A DNA stretch of 64,000 bases from Bacteroidales bacterium (GTDB taxonomy: Bacteria > Bacteroidota > Bacteroidia > Bacteroidales > WCHB1-69), in assembly GCA_024400875.1 (NCBI GenBank), contig JAKSMB010000004.1, forward strand, positions 1 to 64,000. Reading direction: 5' to 3'. The notes under the pieces are model-generated. The model had not been told where the DNA came from and did not search any database. It saw nothing but the letters and a program-made list of their open reading frames with translations. Position numbers and translations under genes: made by a program. Shown here piece after piece: positions 1-7,359 of this stretch (position 1 is its first letter; each line of letters starts with the position of its first letter).

Positions 1-2
1 GG

Positions 3-818
3 GGCGAGGACTTCGTTGACCAACGTTCCACCAGCTGGAACGCGATTTTCGCCTTCTCCTCTAAGGAGCGCGACTCGGAAACGGGGCTATCCTACTTTGG
101 CGCACGCTATTACACCAGCGATTTGAGCATTTGGTTGGCTGTTGACCCGATGGCTGCGAAATATCCTTCGCTCAGCCCGTACATTTACTGCGCAAATAAT
201 CCGATTAAGTTGGTGGACCCGAATGGGGAAGAGATAGGAGATTTCTTTGATTTGAAAGGACGTTATTTAGGAACGGATGGTCATGAGGATAGGAATGTTT
301 TTATAGTTACTAATATCAGAGATCAAAGAATTATAAAAAGAAACAATAAAAAAGAATTGACCACACAACCTTCAGAAGTGGATGTCACCTTATCAACAAC
401 CATTGATGTTTTACGAGAAACGTGTGATGTTTACGAACGAACTGTAAATAATGGCGGGGACAGGGAAGAAGCCTCGACATTTGATGACAATGGAAATCTA
501 ATAAGATATCCCACAGGAAGTACTACTGTTGATATCTCTGTAACAGGTCAGGTCAGTATTCATTCGCACTTATTGAATTTTCTTGTCGGCGACGATGGAT
601 CAAAGGACAATATTCAAACACCGAGCGTTCTTAGTCAGGATGATAAAAGTGCATTTATAGGGTATGGACTAAATATTGTTGTGGGAAAATCCAACTGCAA
701 CGAAGAAGTCTATGGGTGCTATAGAGAACCACAAGCAGTATTTTACAACAGTCAATCCATGGAAATTCTTTCCATGGATCTAAATAGTGTATATAACATA
801 GTTGGTCACAAAAGATGA
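3..818 (+). CDS. RHS-repeat protein, C-terminal end with JAB-like toxin tip (5' truncated)
   Basis: The reading frame is open from the window edge, so this is the 3' end of a longer gene. The first ~75 residues are an RHS core: the KERD-ETGLSYFGARYY signature, then DPMA-KYPSLSPY and ANNPIKLVDPNG, which marks the usual boundary between the conserved shell and the variable tip. The tip (about 195 residues) is more AT-rich than the core. It contains an IHSH pair (codons near 561-569) and an SQDD motif about 22 residues later, resembling the HxH...SxxD metal site of JAB/JAMM peptidases, with candidate upstream Glu residues. Such tips are released as toxins in polymorphic systems; the assignment to the JAB-like toxin group is inference. 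The next gene overlaps by 4 bp (ATGA), as expected for a toxin/immunity pair. Confidence 0.8.
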   Translation, partial: GEDFVDQRSTSWNAIFAFSSKERDSETGLSYFGARYYTSDLSIWLAVDPMAAKYPSLSPYIYCANNPIKLVDPNGEEIGDFFDLKGRYLGTDGHEDRNVFIVTNIRDQRIIKRNNKKELTTQPSEVDVTLSTTIDVLRETCDVYERTVNNGGDREEASTFDDNGNLIRYPTGSTTVDISVTGQVSIHSHLLNFLVGDDGSKDNIQTPSVLSQDDKSAFIGYGLNIVVGKSNCNEEVYGCYREPQAVFYNSQSMEILSMDLNSVYNIVGHKR

Positions 819-1360
819 ACCGAAATATATTTGTAATCCTAACACTTGTATTATTGTTTGAAAAATCAGTCGTATTGTCTCAAAGTCAAACAAATAGCAC
901 CCCATATTGCAAATATTATATGGAATATGACAATGGTAAAACGGAGAATTTCATACCTATAATATTTTGTATCGACAATCGTATTCCCATCCATGGAAAC
1001 GTAGAAATATTACTGCCTGATTCATTCACAGAGGGGAGAATTTCGGGATATTACAATGTAGGGCAAGTTCTTTTCTCAGATTCAGATTACAAAAAATTGT
1101 TTTTTTTGGGAGATTCTATCCGAATCACACTGATCTTTAAGTACGGTCCTTTACGGGAAAAGAATCGTTACGAATGGAATCTTTTTTCAAGTTACCTGTT
1201 TTCTTCTGTGTCTCCCTATTTTTTCCATGTTAAAAACTTTAGAGGGAACGGTAAAATGTATAAAACAGAAATTCATCACGCCAATAAATCAAACTATTAT
1301 ATTGACCGTAAAATACACCATTTTCATCTGCAAAAAAAGGAAAAAGATCACTGGAGGTGA
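815..1360 (+). CDS. Hypothetical exported protein, candidate immunity partner of the JAB-like tip
   Basis: A 181-residue protein whose ATG overlaps the RHS stop codon by 4 bp, so the two genes are translationally coupled. The N-terminus (MNRNIFVILTLVLLFEKS) looks like a signal peptide or membrane anchor, placing the product in the periplasm or outer envelope. The rest is rich in aromatic, Asn and Lys residues and AT-rich, like the toxin tip. I recognise no domain. Position directly behind an RHS tip is the only argument for an immunity role. It could instead be an accessory or unrelated cargo gene captured together with the tip. Confidence 0.6.
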   Translation: MNRNIFVILTLVLLFEKSVVLSQSQTNSTPYCKYYMEYDNGKTENFIPIIFCIDNRIPIHGNVEILLPDSFTEGRISGYYNVGQVLFSDSDYKKLFFLGDSIRITLIFKYGPLREKNRYEWNLFSSYLFSSVSPYFFHVKNFRGNGKMYKTEIHHANKSNYYIDRKIHHFHLQKKEKDHWR

Positions 1361-1375
1361 TAAAGTCCAGATGAG

Positions 1376-1447
1376 TTTTTCCCTATCTTTGCCCCTGCGT
1401 CGCGCACATAAACCCAAACCAACATCTAACCCAATATGCACTCAACC
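1376..1447 (+). repeat. Promoter-start repeat, copy A (RHS cassette)
   Basis: This 72-bp stretch is nearly repeated at 2847-2920. It includes a TATCTTTG -7 element (1384-1391), a CGCGCACATAAACCCAAACC segment and the ATGCACTCAACC start of the orphan RHS tip gene. The copies differ mainly by small indels and substitutions between the blocks. Copy A drives an intact gene. Confidence 0.8.
1384..1391 (+). promoter_or_regulatory. Promoter -7 element of orphan RHS tip gene
   Basis: TATCTTTG followed by C matches the Bacteroidota -7 consensus TAnnTTTG and lies 45 bp before the ATG at 1436. No convincing -33 TTTG is visible. Confidence 0.6.
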
Positions 1448-2248
1448 CATAACCCATCATCCATAACCCGTAACCTCACGGAGATGCACACCTTCTCCTC
1501 CAAGGAACGCGATGCGGAAACAGGGCTATCGTATTTCGGGGCTCGGTACTATTCTTCGGAGTTGAGTGTTTGGTTGAGTGTGGACCCGATGAGTGACAAA
1601 TATCCCCATGAGTCGAACTATGTTTATTGTGGAGATAATCCGATTATCTTGAAAGATCCTAATGGAAGGGAAAAAATCAATGCATTTGGAAAACACTACA
1701 AATCACATAGCGATGCTTGTAATCGATATAAGGACAATGTTCCTGTTATTCATTTATGGGCACACGGAAATAGTAAAATGCTGCAAACTTTCAATCCTAA
1801 AACTGACAATCCTCAATTTGTTAATAATGCTGACGATATGCATAACTTTTTATGTGACCATAGCTCAATATATCAAAACAATTCTGATAAAAGTAATACT
1901 TCAATATTAGTGCTTCACTCGTGCCAGACGGGAAAAGGAGAAGATAATATTGCGCAGCAAATATCATCAAAGCTCGATCTATTAGTAGTTGCACCTTCTG
2001 AAAACGTTTATAATAGCATTCAGAACGAGGGTACTGAACAAGAATTCACCTGCGAGATAGGTGTAAACAGTACCTATATAGATAAGAATGGCAGAAAACA
2101 GGTCGGGAAAAGAGGTTCTTGGAATATTTACTACAAAGGAGTAATGGTGGATAGTTTTGATGGTCATTCAAAACCCAACTTTAAAGATCCACAAAAGACA
2201 ATAGAAAAATATGAAAAAAAATACCAGCAAATCATGTCGGCTGACTAA
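1436..2248 (+). CDS. Orphan RHS tip protein with caspase-like (clan CD) C-terminal domain
   Basis: A 270-residue protein that keeps only the last part of an RHS core (KERDAETGLSYFGARYY, SVDPMSDKYP, DNPIILKDPNG; residues ~23-77) and then a variable domain. The variable domain has a beta-strand/HG pair (VIHLWAHGN, His110-Gly111) and about 50 residues later SILVLHSCQTGKG (Cys163). This hydrophobic-His-Gly ... hydrophobic-S-C-x-T-G layout is that of caspase-like peptidases such as CHAT and C80 domains. Peptidase activity is inference. The gene has its own promoter and ATG, so it is an independent cassette rather than a frame-broken RHS gene. A following gene overlaps its end by 38 bp. Confidence 0.72.
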   Translation: MHSTHNPSSITRNLTEMHTFSSKERDAETGLSYFGARYYSSELSVWLSVDPMSDKYPHESNYVYCGDNPIILKDPNGREKINAFGKHYKSHSDACNRYKDNVPVIHLWAHGNSKMLQTFNPKTDNPQFVNNADDMHNFLCDHSSIYQNNSDKSNTSILVLHSCQTGKGEDNIAQQISSKLDLLVVAPSENVYNSIQNEGTEQEFTCEIGVNSTYIDKNGRKQVGKRGSWNIYYKGVMVDSFDGHSKPNFKDPQKTIEKYEKKYQQIMSAD

Positions 2249-2801
2249 CAATCACATTTACGTGTTTCACATTTTTTTGTGTTGCATTTTATGCCAGCAA
2301 AATCTATTAGGCCAGAACTTTGAGATTGTCACTTCGCCTAGATATACTCGTGTTCAGACACGTCAATTTAAGGATAGCATCGTCTTGAAAGGCGATGTGG
2401 TATCGTGGGGCAATTTGTGTTTTACTGAAGATAAAGAATATACAAAATACCCCAACGGGGAGAGAAATAGGTATGAGTTGGAATTCCCGTATGTCTTAAT
2501 CCTTGCAAACAGATATGATAATCCTCAAGCGTGTTATAGCATCTATGATTTGATTATAGAAATGTATGACGCTTATAAAATAGAATTAGACACAGCAACA
2601 ATTAATTTTGTCTTATTTTATTTGAATAAAGGGGCAGATTTAGGAGATGGAGGATGTTTGAAAAGATTGTATGAATTTTACATTGAGGGGAAATTCATAA
2701 CGAAAGATATCACAAGAGCTAAATCATATAGGCAGCGATATGAAGAGCTGTTCTCTTGTCCAATGTACCCTAAATGGCATAAGTATTACGATGAAGAGTA
2801 A
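2211..2801 (+). CDS. Hypothetical secreted protein, candidate immunity partner of the caspase-like tip
   Basis: A 196-residue protein overlapping the preceding tip gene by 38 bp in another frame. After a charged start comes a hydrophobic stretch (IYVFHIFLCCILC) followed by QQNLLGQNF, a signal-peptide-like N-terminus. Near the C-terminus, residues ~138-175 (NKGADLGDGGCLKRLYEFYIEGKFI-KDITRAKSY) resemble one or two Sel1/TPR-type helical hairpins, a fold found in many immunity and adaptor proteins. The start is uncertain because Bacteroidota use weak Shine-Dalgarno signals. The immunity role is inferred only from position. Confidence 0.55.
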   Translation: MKKNTSKSCRLTNNHIYVFHIFLCCILCQQNLLGQNFEIVTSPRYTRVQTRQFKDSIVLKGDVVSWGNLCFTEDKEYTKYPNGERNRYELEFPYVLILANRYDNPQACYSIYDLIIEMYDAYKIELDTATINFVLFYLNKGADLGDGGCLKRLYEFYIEGKFITKDITRAKSYRQRYEELFSCPMYPKWHKYYDEE

Positions 2802-2846
2802 GATACTCTTCAAAAAAGGATTCAATAAGAACACTGAAAAATCCAA

Positions 2847-2920
2847 TTTTTCCCTATCTTTGCCCCCGCATCACGCGCACATAAACCCAAACCATCACAC
2901 AACCCAATATGCACTCAACC
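2847..2920 (+). repeat. Promoter-start repeat, copy B (aborted RHS cassette)
   Basis: Near-duplicate of 1376-1447. It keeps the TATCTTTG -7 element (2855-2862), the AACCCAAACC block and the ATGCACTCAACC start at 2910, but the frame ends after nine codons (TAG at 2937). It looks like the remnant of a further tip cassette that was lost or never completed. Confidence 0.75.
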
Positions 2921-2968
2921 TGTCAATGCCTGAAATAGGTTGACCGTTAGGAAGATAGAAGGAGATGC

Positions 2969-3157
2969 TTTTCCAGAAATTAACAGAAATTATCTTTAAA
3001 ATTACCATAATGCGCTGCGCGAGGAGAGTTTTGTGAGCTGTTGGATAGATAATGGCTAAAAGAACGGGTTCGGGAGAACAAGGTCGTGGGGGAGAAGGCA
3101 ATCCGTTAGGATTGCGCAATCTGTAGCGGTAATGGCGACCCGTACGCACGTTGGGGC
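2969..3157 (+). repeat. Dispersed intergenic repeat, copy 1
   Basis: Two modules also seen elsewhere in the window. Module 1 (2969-3022) contains TTTTCCAGAAATTAACAGAA and ends in a GCTGCGCG block; it resembles 6793-6865 and the reverse complement of the right part of 49891-50046. Module 2 (3097-3157) contains GGCAATCCGTTAGGATTGCG, then AGCGGTAATGGCGACCC and CGCACGTTGGGG; it matches the reverse complement of 49891-49956 with few differences. The central GCAATCC-GTTA-GGATTGC is a 7-bp-stem palindrome of the same kind as those around the transposase at 51.6 kb. Confidence 0.75.
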
Positions 3158-3314
3158 GCTGTGGGCGCGTTCCACGAGGACGTGGAGCGGTTCGCCCCGA
3201 AATGGAAGGCGCGATCCACGGGCGTGCGGCAGGGATAGAAGCACATTTACGAGGGCGCAGCCCGAAGTTAGTGCGGATAGCCCGACGGCGACGTCAGGAG
3301 CCGGGCCGCCCTAA
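3158..3314. other. GC-rich intergenic segment, no gene seen
   Basis: About 155 bp of markedly GC-rich sequence, flanked by AT-rich DNA, lying between the repeat and the 3' end of thpR. Short frames cross it on both strands, but their composition is low-complexity Arg/Gly/Pro with no recognisable domain. Self-complementary blocks (GCCCGACGGC, GAGCCGGGCCGCC) suggest a structured RNA or repeat remnant. Confidence 0.4.
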
Positions 3315-3319
3315 TAATA

Positions 3320-3886
3320 CTAAACCATATCTTTCAATTTATACGTTGCCAACGGTTTGTATTCAGGGCCACTGTTATGGAGAAAACTTTGGTAGAGGGT
3401 CATTTCTGTAACGGGTATCATCTGCGAGAATGAAGGTTTGCAACGTTCGAAGCATTCCCAGAATCGTTTTTTGTCCACCACTTTTTTCACCCGACCGAGG
3501 GTAATATGGGGCACGAAGTTGCCATACGACGGGGCAAAACCTTGGTCTAACAGTTTGGGTTCTAACCGTTCGAAGAGTTGTTTAAAGAAGAAGAACTCAT
3601 CGAAGCCAAACCAAAGCACCTCCGGATGGTAGTGGCTTCCAAAGACGCCCAACTTATTCAACTCAAGGTAGAATGGCGTAGAGTCACTACAGACTTGTTG
3701 CAGAGCATCTTTTATAAACGGAACTTTATCGTTGGGGGTGGCGCCCAGAAAGCGCAGGGTTAGATGACGCAAGCTATCCTCCACCCATACTATATTATTA
3801 TGACGCAGCTCCGACTGTAGTTTCAATCGGAGCTGTGCAAATGAGGAATCTAATTCTATTTTAGTAGCAATAAAAAGCCGTTTCAT
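3320..3886 (-). CDS. thpR: RNA 2',3'-cyclic phosphodiesterase (2'-5' RNA ligase family)
   Basis: A 188-residue protein of the 2H phosphoesterase superfamily. The two signature motifs are visible: HLTLRFLG (around residue 41) and HITLGR (around residue 127), each supplying an H-x-T dyad to the active site. Length fits ThpR/LigT. The family hydrolyses 2',3'-cyclic phosphate RNA ends and can join tRNA half-molecules in vitro. The start codon overlaps the stop of the upstream S9 peptidase by 1 bp (TAATG), so it is the second gene of a two-gene operon. No functional link between the two is evident. Confidence 0.9.
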   Translation of the reverse strand: MKRLFIATKIELDSSFAQLRLKLQSELRHNNIVWVEDSLRHLTLRFLGATPNDKVPFIKDALQQVCSDSTPFYLELNKLGVFGSHYHPEVLWFGFDEFFFFKQLFERLEPKLLDQGFAPSYGNFVPHITLGRVKKVVDKKRFWECFERCKPSFSQMIPVTEMTLYQSFLHNSGPEYKPLATYKLKDMV

Positions 3887-6030
3887 TATTCGCCTTTGGT
3901 ATTTTCGTTGTGGAAACGAAGAATCTTGTTGAAGAGGTGAACACGTTCCATACCCATCACATTGTGGTCGTGGGCGGTGTACGGGAAGTATTCGATTTCG
4001 ATGCCGTCAGCAACAGCCTGACGCATAAGTTCGAGGGTTTGTTGCCATACTACGGTATGATCCTGACAGCCGTGCATCACGAGCAATGGACAGTTCACGT
4101 TCTTAATTTTGCCAATAAGACTGGCGTTAGCATATCCTTCTGGATTTTCTTGTGGAGTATCCATATAGCGTTCGCCATACATTACTTCGTACCATTTCCA
4201 GTCGACCACAGGGCCGCCGCAGCTGGCTGCACGGAAGGCCTCGGGATGCGTTGTAATCATAGAGAGGGTCATGAAGCCACCATAGCTCCAACCGTCCACG
4301 CCAATGCGGGAAGCATCTACGTATGGAAGTGATTTGAGGTATTCGATACCACACATTTGGTCTTCCACCTCGCGAACGCCGAGGTTGCGGTGGATACATT
4401 TTTCAAATTCTGCACCACGATGTTGTGTACCACGGTTATCGAGCGTAAATACCACATAGCCATTTTGAGCCATGAACTCAAGGAATGCGCCACCGGAAAC
4501 GAAGCTGTTGGTAACCAACTGAGAGTGAGGACCACCATATACATAAACAAATACCGGATATTTTTTTGATGGATCCATATTGGGAGGGGTAATCAAACGG
4601 CACCAGAGCGAATCACCTTGTTTGTTCTGGATTGGGAAAATCTTAGTTGTACCCATTGCACACTTTTCGTACGGATTTTTGGAAGTCAAGAGGGTTTTCA
4701 TCGTCTTACCTTGATTGTTCACCAAAGAGATAACGCGCGGTGTAGCAACGTTGGTGAAGTAATCCACGAAATAGTTCTTGGAGTCGCTGAAGAGCGGATA
4801 ATGAACGCCGTCGGCATCGGCCAAGCGAACGAGTTTACCATCTTTCAAAGAGGACTTGCAGACGATTTGATTAACGGGTTTTTCGGTTGGTGCGATAGTG
4901 AAATAGATATTCTGTTCAGCAGCATCCAAACCGATGAAGTCAACGATATCGAAGCGGCCATCCACCACCTTCTTGATCAGATTACCGTTGAAATCGTATT
5001 GATAGAGGTGTTTCCAACCGTCGCGATCACTGAAATACAAGAAGTTGCCATTTTTCATGAACACAATACGGTCGGAAGGTTCCACGTAGCGGCTATCGCT
5101 TTCCTCAATCAAAACCTTCACTTTATCACCGGTTTGAACATCGTAACGGATCAACTTAGAGTGATTCTGTTCGCGGTTCAAGTGCGTAATGTAGAGGTAT
5201 TTTTCATCGGGAGAGAACGTAACATTGGTCAGAAACTCTCCATCGCTGAGGTCGGTTTTGATATAATGGAACACCGTTTTACCTGTGTTTGCAGATTTCA
5301 CCACATCGAAGATGCCCACCTTCACTTGGTGAGAAGTGCGGCCAGCCATCGGGTATTTGATGTATTCCACGGTAGCCATCGGCGTGGTAGTGTTCACGAG
5401 TGGATAATCTTCCACCATGCTCTCGTCCATACGATAGAAGGCGATGAAGTTGCCTTTCGGAGAGATGTATTGACCTTCGCCGATACCCCACTCGCTGCGG
5501 TGTACAGACTCACCAAAAACAATGTTCTTACCCGTATCTGGACAAAGCAAGATAGGTTTATAGCTATTGAGAATGCTCTCAACGAAAACGCCCTTTTCAT
5601 TTTTGATGACAAAAAGTTGATTTTTGATAGATTGGTCAATCACATCGTCCTTAGCTACTTGAGCAAACTTTTTCAGCGTAATGGATTTGCCATCGTAAGA
5701 GAGTGTGGCATTTTCACGAGGGATGTAGATGGTTTTGGCATCTACCCAGGCAAAACTGCGCAAGCCCTTCACACCATTGTCGGAAAGCTTGCTGGCGGAA
5801 AGGAATGTGGACTCCTTGCCCGTCTTGGCATTGACCAACTGCAGGTTGCCATTATCGTCGATGTAAGAATAATTGTCCGTGCCCGGTTGCCAAGCGAGAC
5901 CGTTGACACGGTCGGTACGATAGCGGCCTTGCATATACTTGGCCATATCGATAGTTTCATTCTGCGCCTGAAGCAACATGCTGCAAGCCATCAAGAGTGT
6001 ACAGAGTACAAGTGTAATGTTCTTTCTCAT
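3886..6030 (-). CDS. Dipeptidyl peptidase IV-like S9 serine peptidase
   Basis: A 714-residue secreted peptidase. Residues 1-22 form a signal peptide ending in LLQAQ. The N-terminal two thirds is a DPP-IV-type beta-propeller (repeated WxxD/SxDxKYLY strands such as FSPDEKYLYI), followed by an alpha/beta hydrolase domain. GWSYGG holds the nucleophile (Ser582), with Asp657 in HGCQDHT and His689 in TAHDHNVMG completing the triad. The family cleaves Xaa-Pro dipeptides from oligopeptides in the periplasm, fitting an asaccharolytic or peptide-using Bacteroidales. A TACCTTTG element on the minus strand at 6086-6093 precedes it; thpR follows with a 1-bp overlap. Confidence 0.92.
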   Translation of the reverse strand: MRKNITLVLCTLLMACSMLLQAQNETIDMAKYMQGRYRTDRVNGLAWQPGTDNYSYIDDNGNLQLVNAKTGKESTFLSASKLSDNGVKGLRSFAWVDAKTIYIPRENATLSYDGKSITLKKFAQVAKDDVIDQSIKNQLFVIKNEKGVFVESILNSYKPILLCPDTGKNIVFGESVHRSEWGIGEGQYISPKGNFIAFYRMDESMVEDYPLVNTTTPMATVEYIKYPMAGRTSHQVKVGIFDVVKSANTGKTVFHYIKTDLSDGEFLTNVTFSPDEKYLYITHLNREQNHSKLIRYDVQTGDKVKVLIEESDSRYVEPSDRIVFMKNGNFLYFSDRDGWKHLYQYDFNGNLIKKVVDGRFDIVDFIGLDAAEQNIYFTIAPTEKPVNQIVCKSSLKDGKLVRLADADGVHYPLFSDSKNYFVDYFTNVATPRVISLVNNQGKTMKTLLTSKNPYEKCAMGTTKIFPIQNKQGDSLWCRLITPPNMDPSKKYPVFVYVYGGPHSQLVTNSFVSGGAFLEFMAQNGYVVFTLDNRGTQHRGAEFEKCIHRNLGVREVEDQMCGIEYLKSLPYVDASRIGVDGWSYGGFMTLSMITTHPEAFRAASCGGPVVDWKWYEVMYGERYMDTPQENPEGYANASLIGKIKNVNCPLLVMHGCQDHTVVWQQTLELMRQAVADGIEIEYFPYTAHDHNVMGMERVHLFNKILRFHNENTKGE

Positions 6031-6085
6031 ATTCTTTTTATATTTACTTAAATTTCAATAATTTACATATTATACTATCAGGTTG

Positions 6086-6093
6086 CAAAGGTA
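6086..6093 (-). promoter_or_regulatory. Promoter -7 element of S9 peptidase-thpR
   Basis: On the minus strand TACCTTTGC matches TAnnTTTG, with a TTG about 18 bp upstream. It lies ~56 bp before the peptidase start codon. Confidence 0.6.
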
Positions 6094-6110
6094 CAAAACT
6101 TTGTCGAATA

Positions 6111-6623
6111 TCAATCACCGTATTCCACATCGTTTTCAGCGGCCAACTGCACCGCTTCCTGATAGGTAAGATAGCGAGTGGCACGTACCTTTCTACGGCT
6201 ACGCAGTTGAGCGTACAGACTATCCACAATTCGGTCCAGAAGTTCATCCAGACGGGATTGGTGTACGATTTCGCATTCCCAAACAGTGAGCACATTCCAG
6301 CCATCGGCCTGCAGTTGGCATTCCGAAAGTTGGTCGCGGCGTTGGTTGGTAACAATCTTGTTCAGCCAGAAATCGGTGTTGCTTTTAGGGATAGAAGCAA
6401 ACTTGCAGCCGTCGTGGCCATGCCAGAAGCAGCCGTTCACGAAGATTACGGTTTTGTATTTGCGCAGCACGATATCGGGTTTTCCCGGCAGATCTTTAAC
6501 ATGCAGGCGATAACGAAAACCTCTCGCATACAAGGCCTTTCGAAGAATCCGTTCGGGTTTTGTATTTTTTCCCCGAATCTTCGACATCACCTCCGATCGT
6601 TTTTCCTGACTAAAAATATCCAT
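6111..6623 (-). CDS. vsr: Very short patch repair (Vsr) mismatch endonuclease
   Basis: A 170-residue Vsr-family endonuclease. Diagnostic blocks are present in order: RSEVMSKIRGKNTKPE near the N-terminus, LPGKPDIVL (catalytic Asp), VIFVNGCFWHGHDGCKFA (active-site and zinc-ligand region), and LTVWECEI. The family nicks 5' of the T in T:G mismatches created by deamination of 5-methylcytosine. A partner cytosine-5 methyltransferase normally sits beside vsr, but none is present within several kb here. The C-terminal tail (RRKVRATRYLTYQEAV) extends beyond the minimal E. coli enzyme. It is a single-gene unit with its own promoter at 6640-6647. Confidence 0.9.
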   Translation of the reverse strand: MDIFSQEKRSEVMSKIRGKNTKPERILRKALYARGFRYRLHVKDLPGKPDIVLRKYKTVIFVNGCFWHGHDGCKFASIPKSNTDFWLNKIVTNQRRDQLSECQLQADGWNVLTVWECEIVHQSRLDELLDRIVDSLYAQLRSRRKVRATRYLTYQEAVQLAAENDVEYGD

Positions 6624-6639
6624 TGAACTGTTTGGCGCG

Positions 6640-6647
6640 CAAAAATA
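6640..6647 (-). promoter_or_regulatory. Promoter -7 element of vsr
   Basis: Minus-strand TATTTTTG followed by CGCG, about 17 bp upstream of the vsr ATG. Good match to the Bacteroidota -7 element. Confidence 0.55.
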
Positions 6648-6737
6648 ACAAAACCAAGGATATTCCGTATTTTTTGGAAACTATATACAAGGTGGCACAA
6701 ACGATTGCTAGACTATTGGATTTTCTAGAAATTGGAG

Positions 6738-6785
6738 GATTATACGATTATACGATTATATGATTATACGATTATATGATTATAT
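6738..6785. repeat. Short tandem repeat, six copies of GATTATAY
   Basis: Six uninterrupted 8-bp units, each GATTATAC or GATTATAT in the order C, C, T, C, T, T, followed by a partial seventh unit. It lies between vsr and mutT, outside genes. Confidence 0.9.
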
Positions 6786-6792
6786 GATTGCG

Positions 6793-6865
6793 TTTCCAGA
6801 AATTAGCAGAAATTATATTCAGAAATTATCATACCGCGCTGCGCGCGAAGAGCGTAACTGCGGAG
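6793..6865 (+). repeat. Dispersed intergenic repeat, copy 2 (module 1)
   Basis: Contains TTTCCAGAAATTAGCAGAAA, then TTATATTCAGAAATTATCAT, then a GCGCTGCGCGCGAAGAGCGTAA block. It corresponds to 2969-3022 and to the reverse complement of the right half of 49891-50046. The palindromic module 2 is absent here. Confidence 0.7.
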
Positions 6866-6942
6866 TAAATTATCAGTAAATAACACTTTCAGAAACTATC
6901 ACGGAACGTTCTTCCACTCTACTACTCTCCCACTTTTTTGCT

Positions 6943-6950
6943 TACCTTTG
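6943..6950 (+). promoter_or_regulatory. Promoter -7 element of mutT-like gene
   Basis: TACCTTTGC matches the Bacteroidota -7 element and lies 22 bp before the ATG at 6973. Confidence 0.6.
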
Positions 6951-6972
6951 CAACCTTTTAAAATCCAACCTT

Positions 6973-7359
6973 ATGCAGACTAAAAAAGTTGTTGCGGCCG
7001 TCATCATCAAAGATGGTCAACTGTTTGCCACCCAGCGTGGATATGGAAATTACAAAGACTGGTGGGAGTTTCCTGGCGGCAAGATCGAGCCGGGTGAGAC
7101 GCCGCAGGAGGCGCTTCGCAGGGAGATCCGCGAGGAGTTGGCCACCACCGTTTCTGTGGGGGAGTTGCTATATACCGTGGAATACGACTATCCCGAGTTT
7201 CATCTCTCCATGCAATGTTTTCGCTGCACCATCGAGGCGGGAGAGCTCACCCTGCTGGAGCACGAAGCTGCCCGCTGGCTGGACAAAGACGAGCTGCAGA
7301 GCGTGCAATGGCTACCCGCCGACATAGCTATTGTTGAGAAAGTTCGCGCCATGCTGTAG
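6973..7359 (+). CDS. mutT: NUDIX hydrolase, MutT-like (8-oxo-dGTP diphosphatase type)
   Basis: A 128-residue single-domain NUDIX protein. The NUDIX box is GGKIEPGETPQEALRREIRE followed by EL (residues ~36-57), which fits Gx5Ex7REUxEExGU except that the final Gly is replaced. EFPGGK before the box and the WLDKDELQSVQWLPAD segment near the C-terminus are typical of MutT itself, which hydrolyses 8-oxo-dGTP to prevent A:C transversions. The exact nucleotide substrate cannot be read from sequence. The stop codon abuts the stop of the convergent GH109-like gene with no spacer and no visible terminator. Confidence 0.85.
   Translation: MQTKKVVAAVIIKDGQLFATQRGYGNYKDWWEFPGGKIEPGETPQEALRREIREELATTVSVGELLYTVEYDYPEFHLSMQCFRCTIEAGELTLLEHEAARWLDKDELQSVQWLPADIAIVEKVRAML

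Noticed and set aside
2895..3149. Minus-strand frame with GRHYRYRLRNPNGLP, also seen in translation near 49.9 kb
   Set aside because: The shared peptide is simply the translation of the dispersed repeat; the frames differ outside it and have no start signal.
4618..6051. 477-codon open frame on the plus strand, antisense to the S9 peptidase
   Set aside because: The peptidase has full family motifs on the other strand; the antisense product has low-information, His/Ile-rich composition and no domain.
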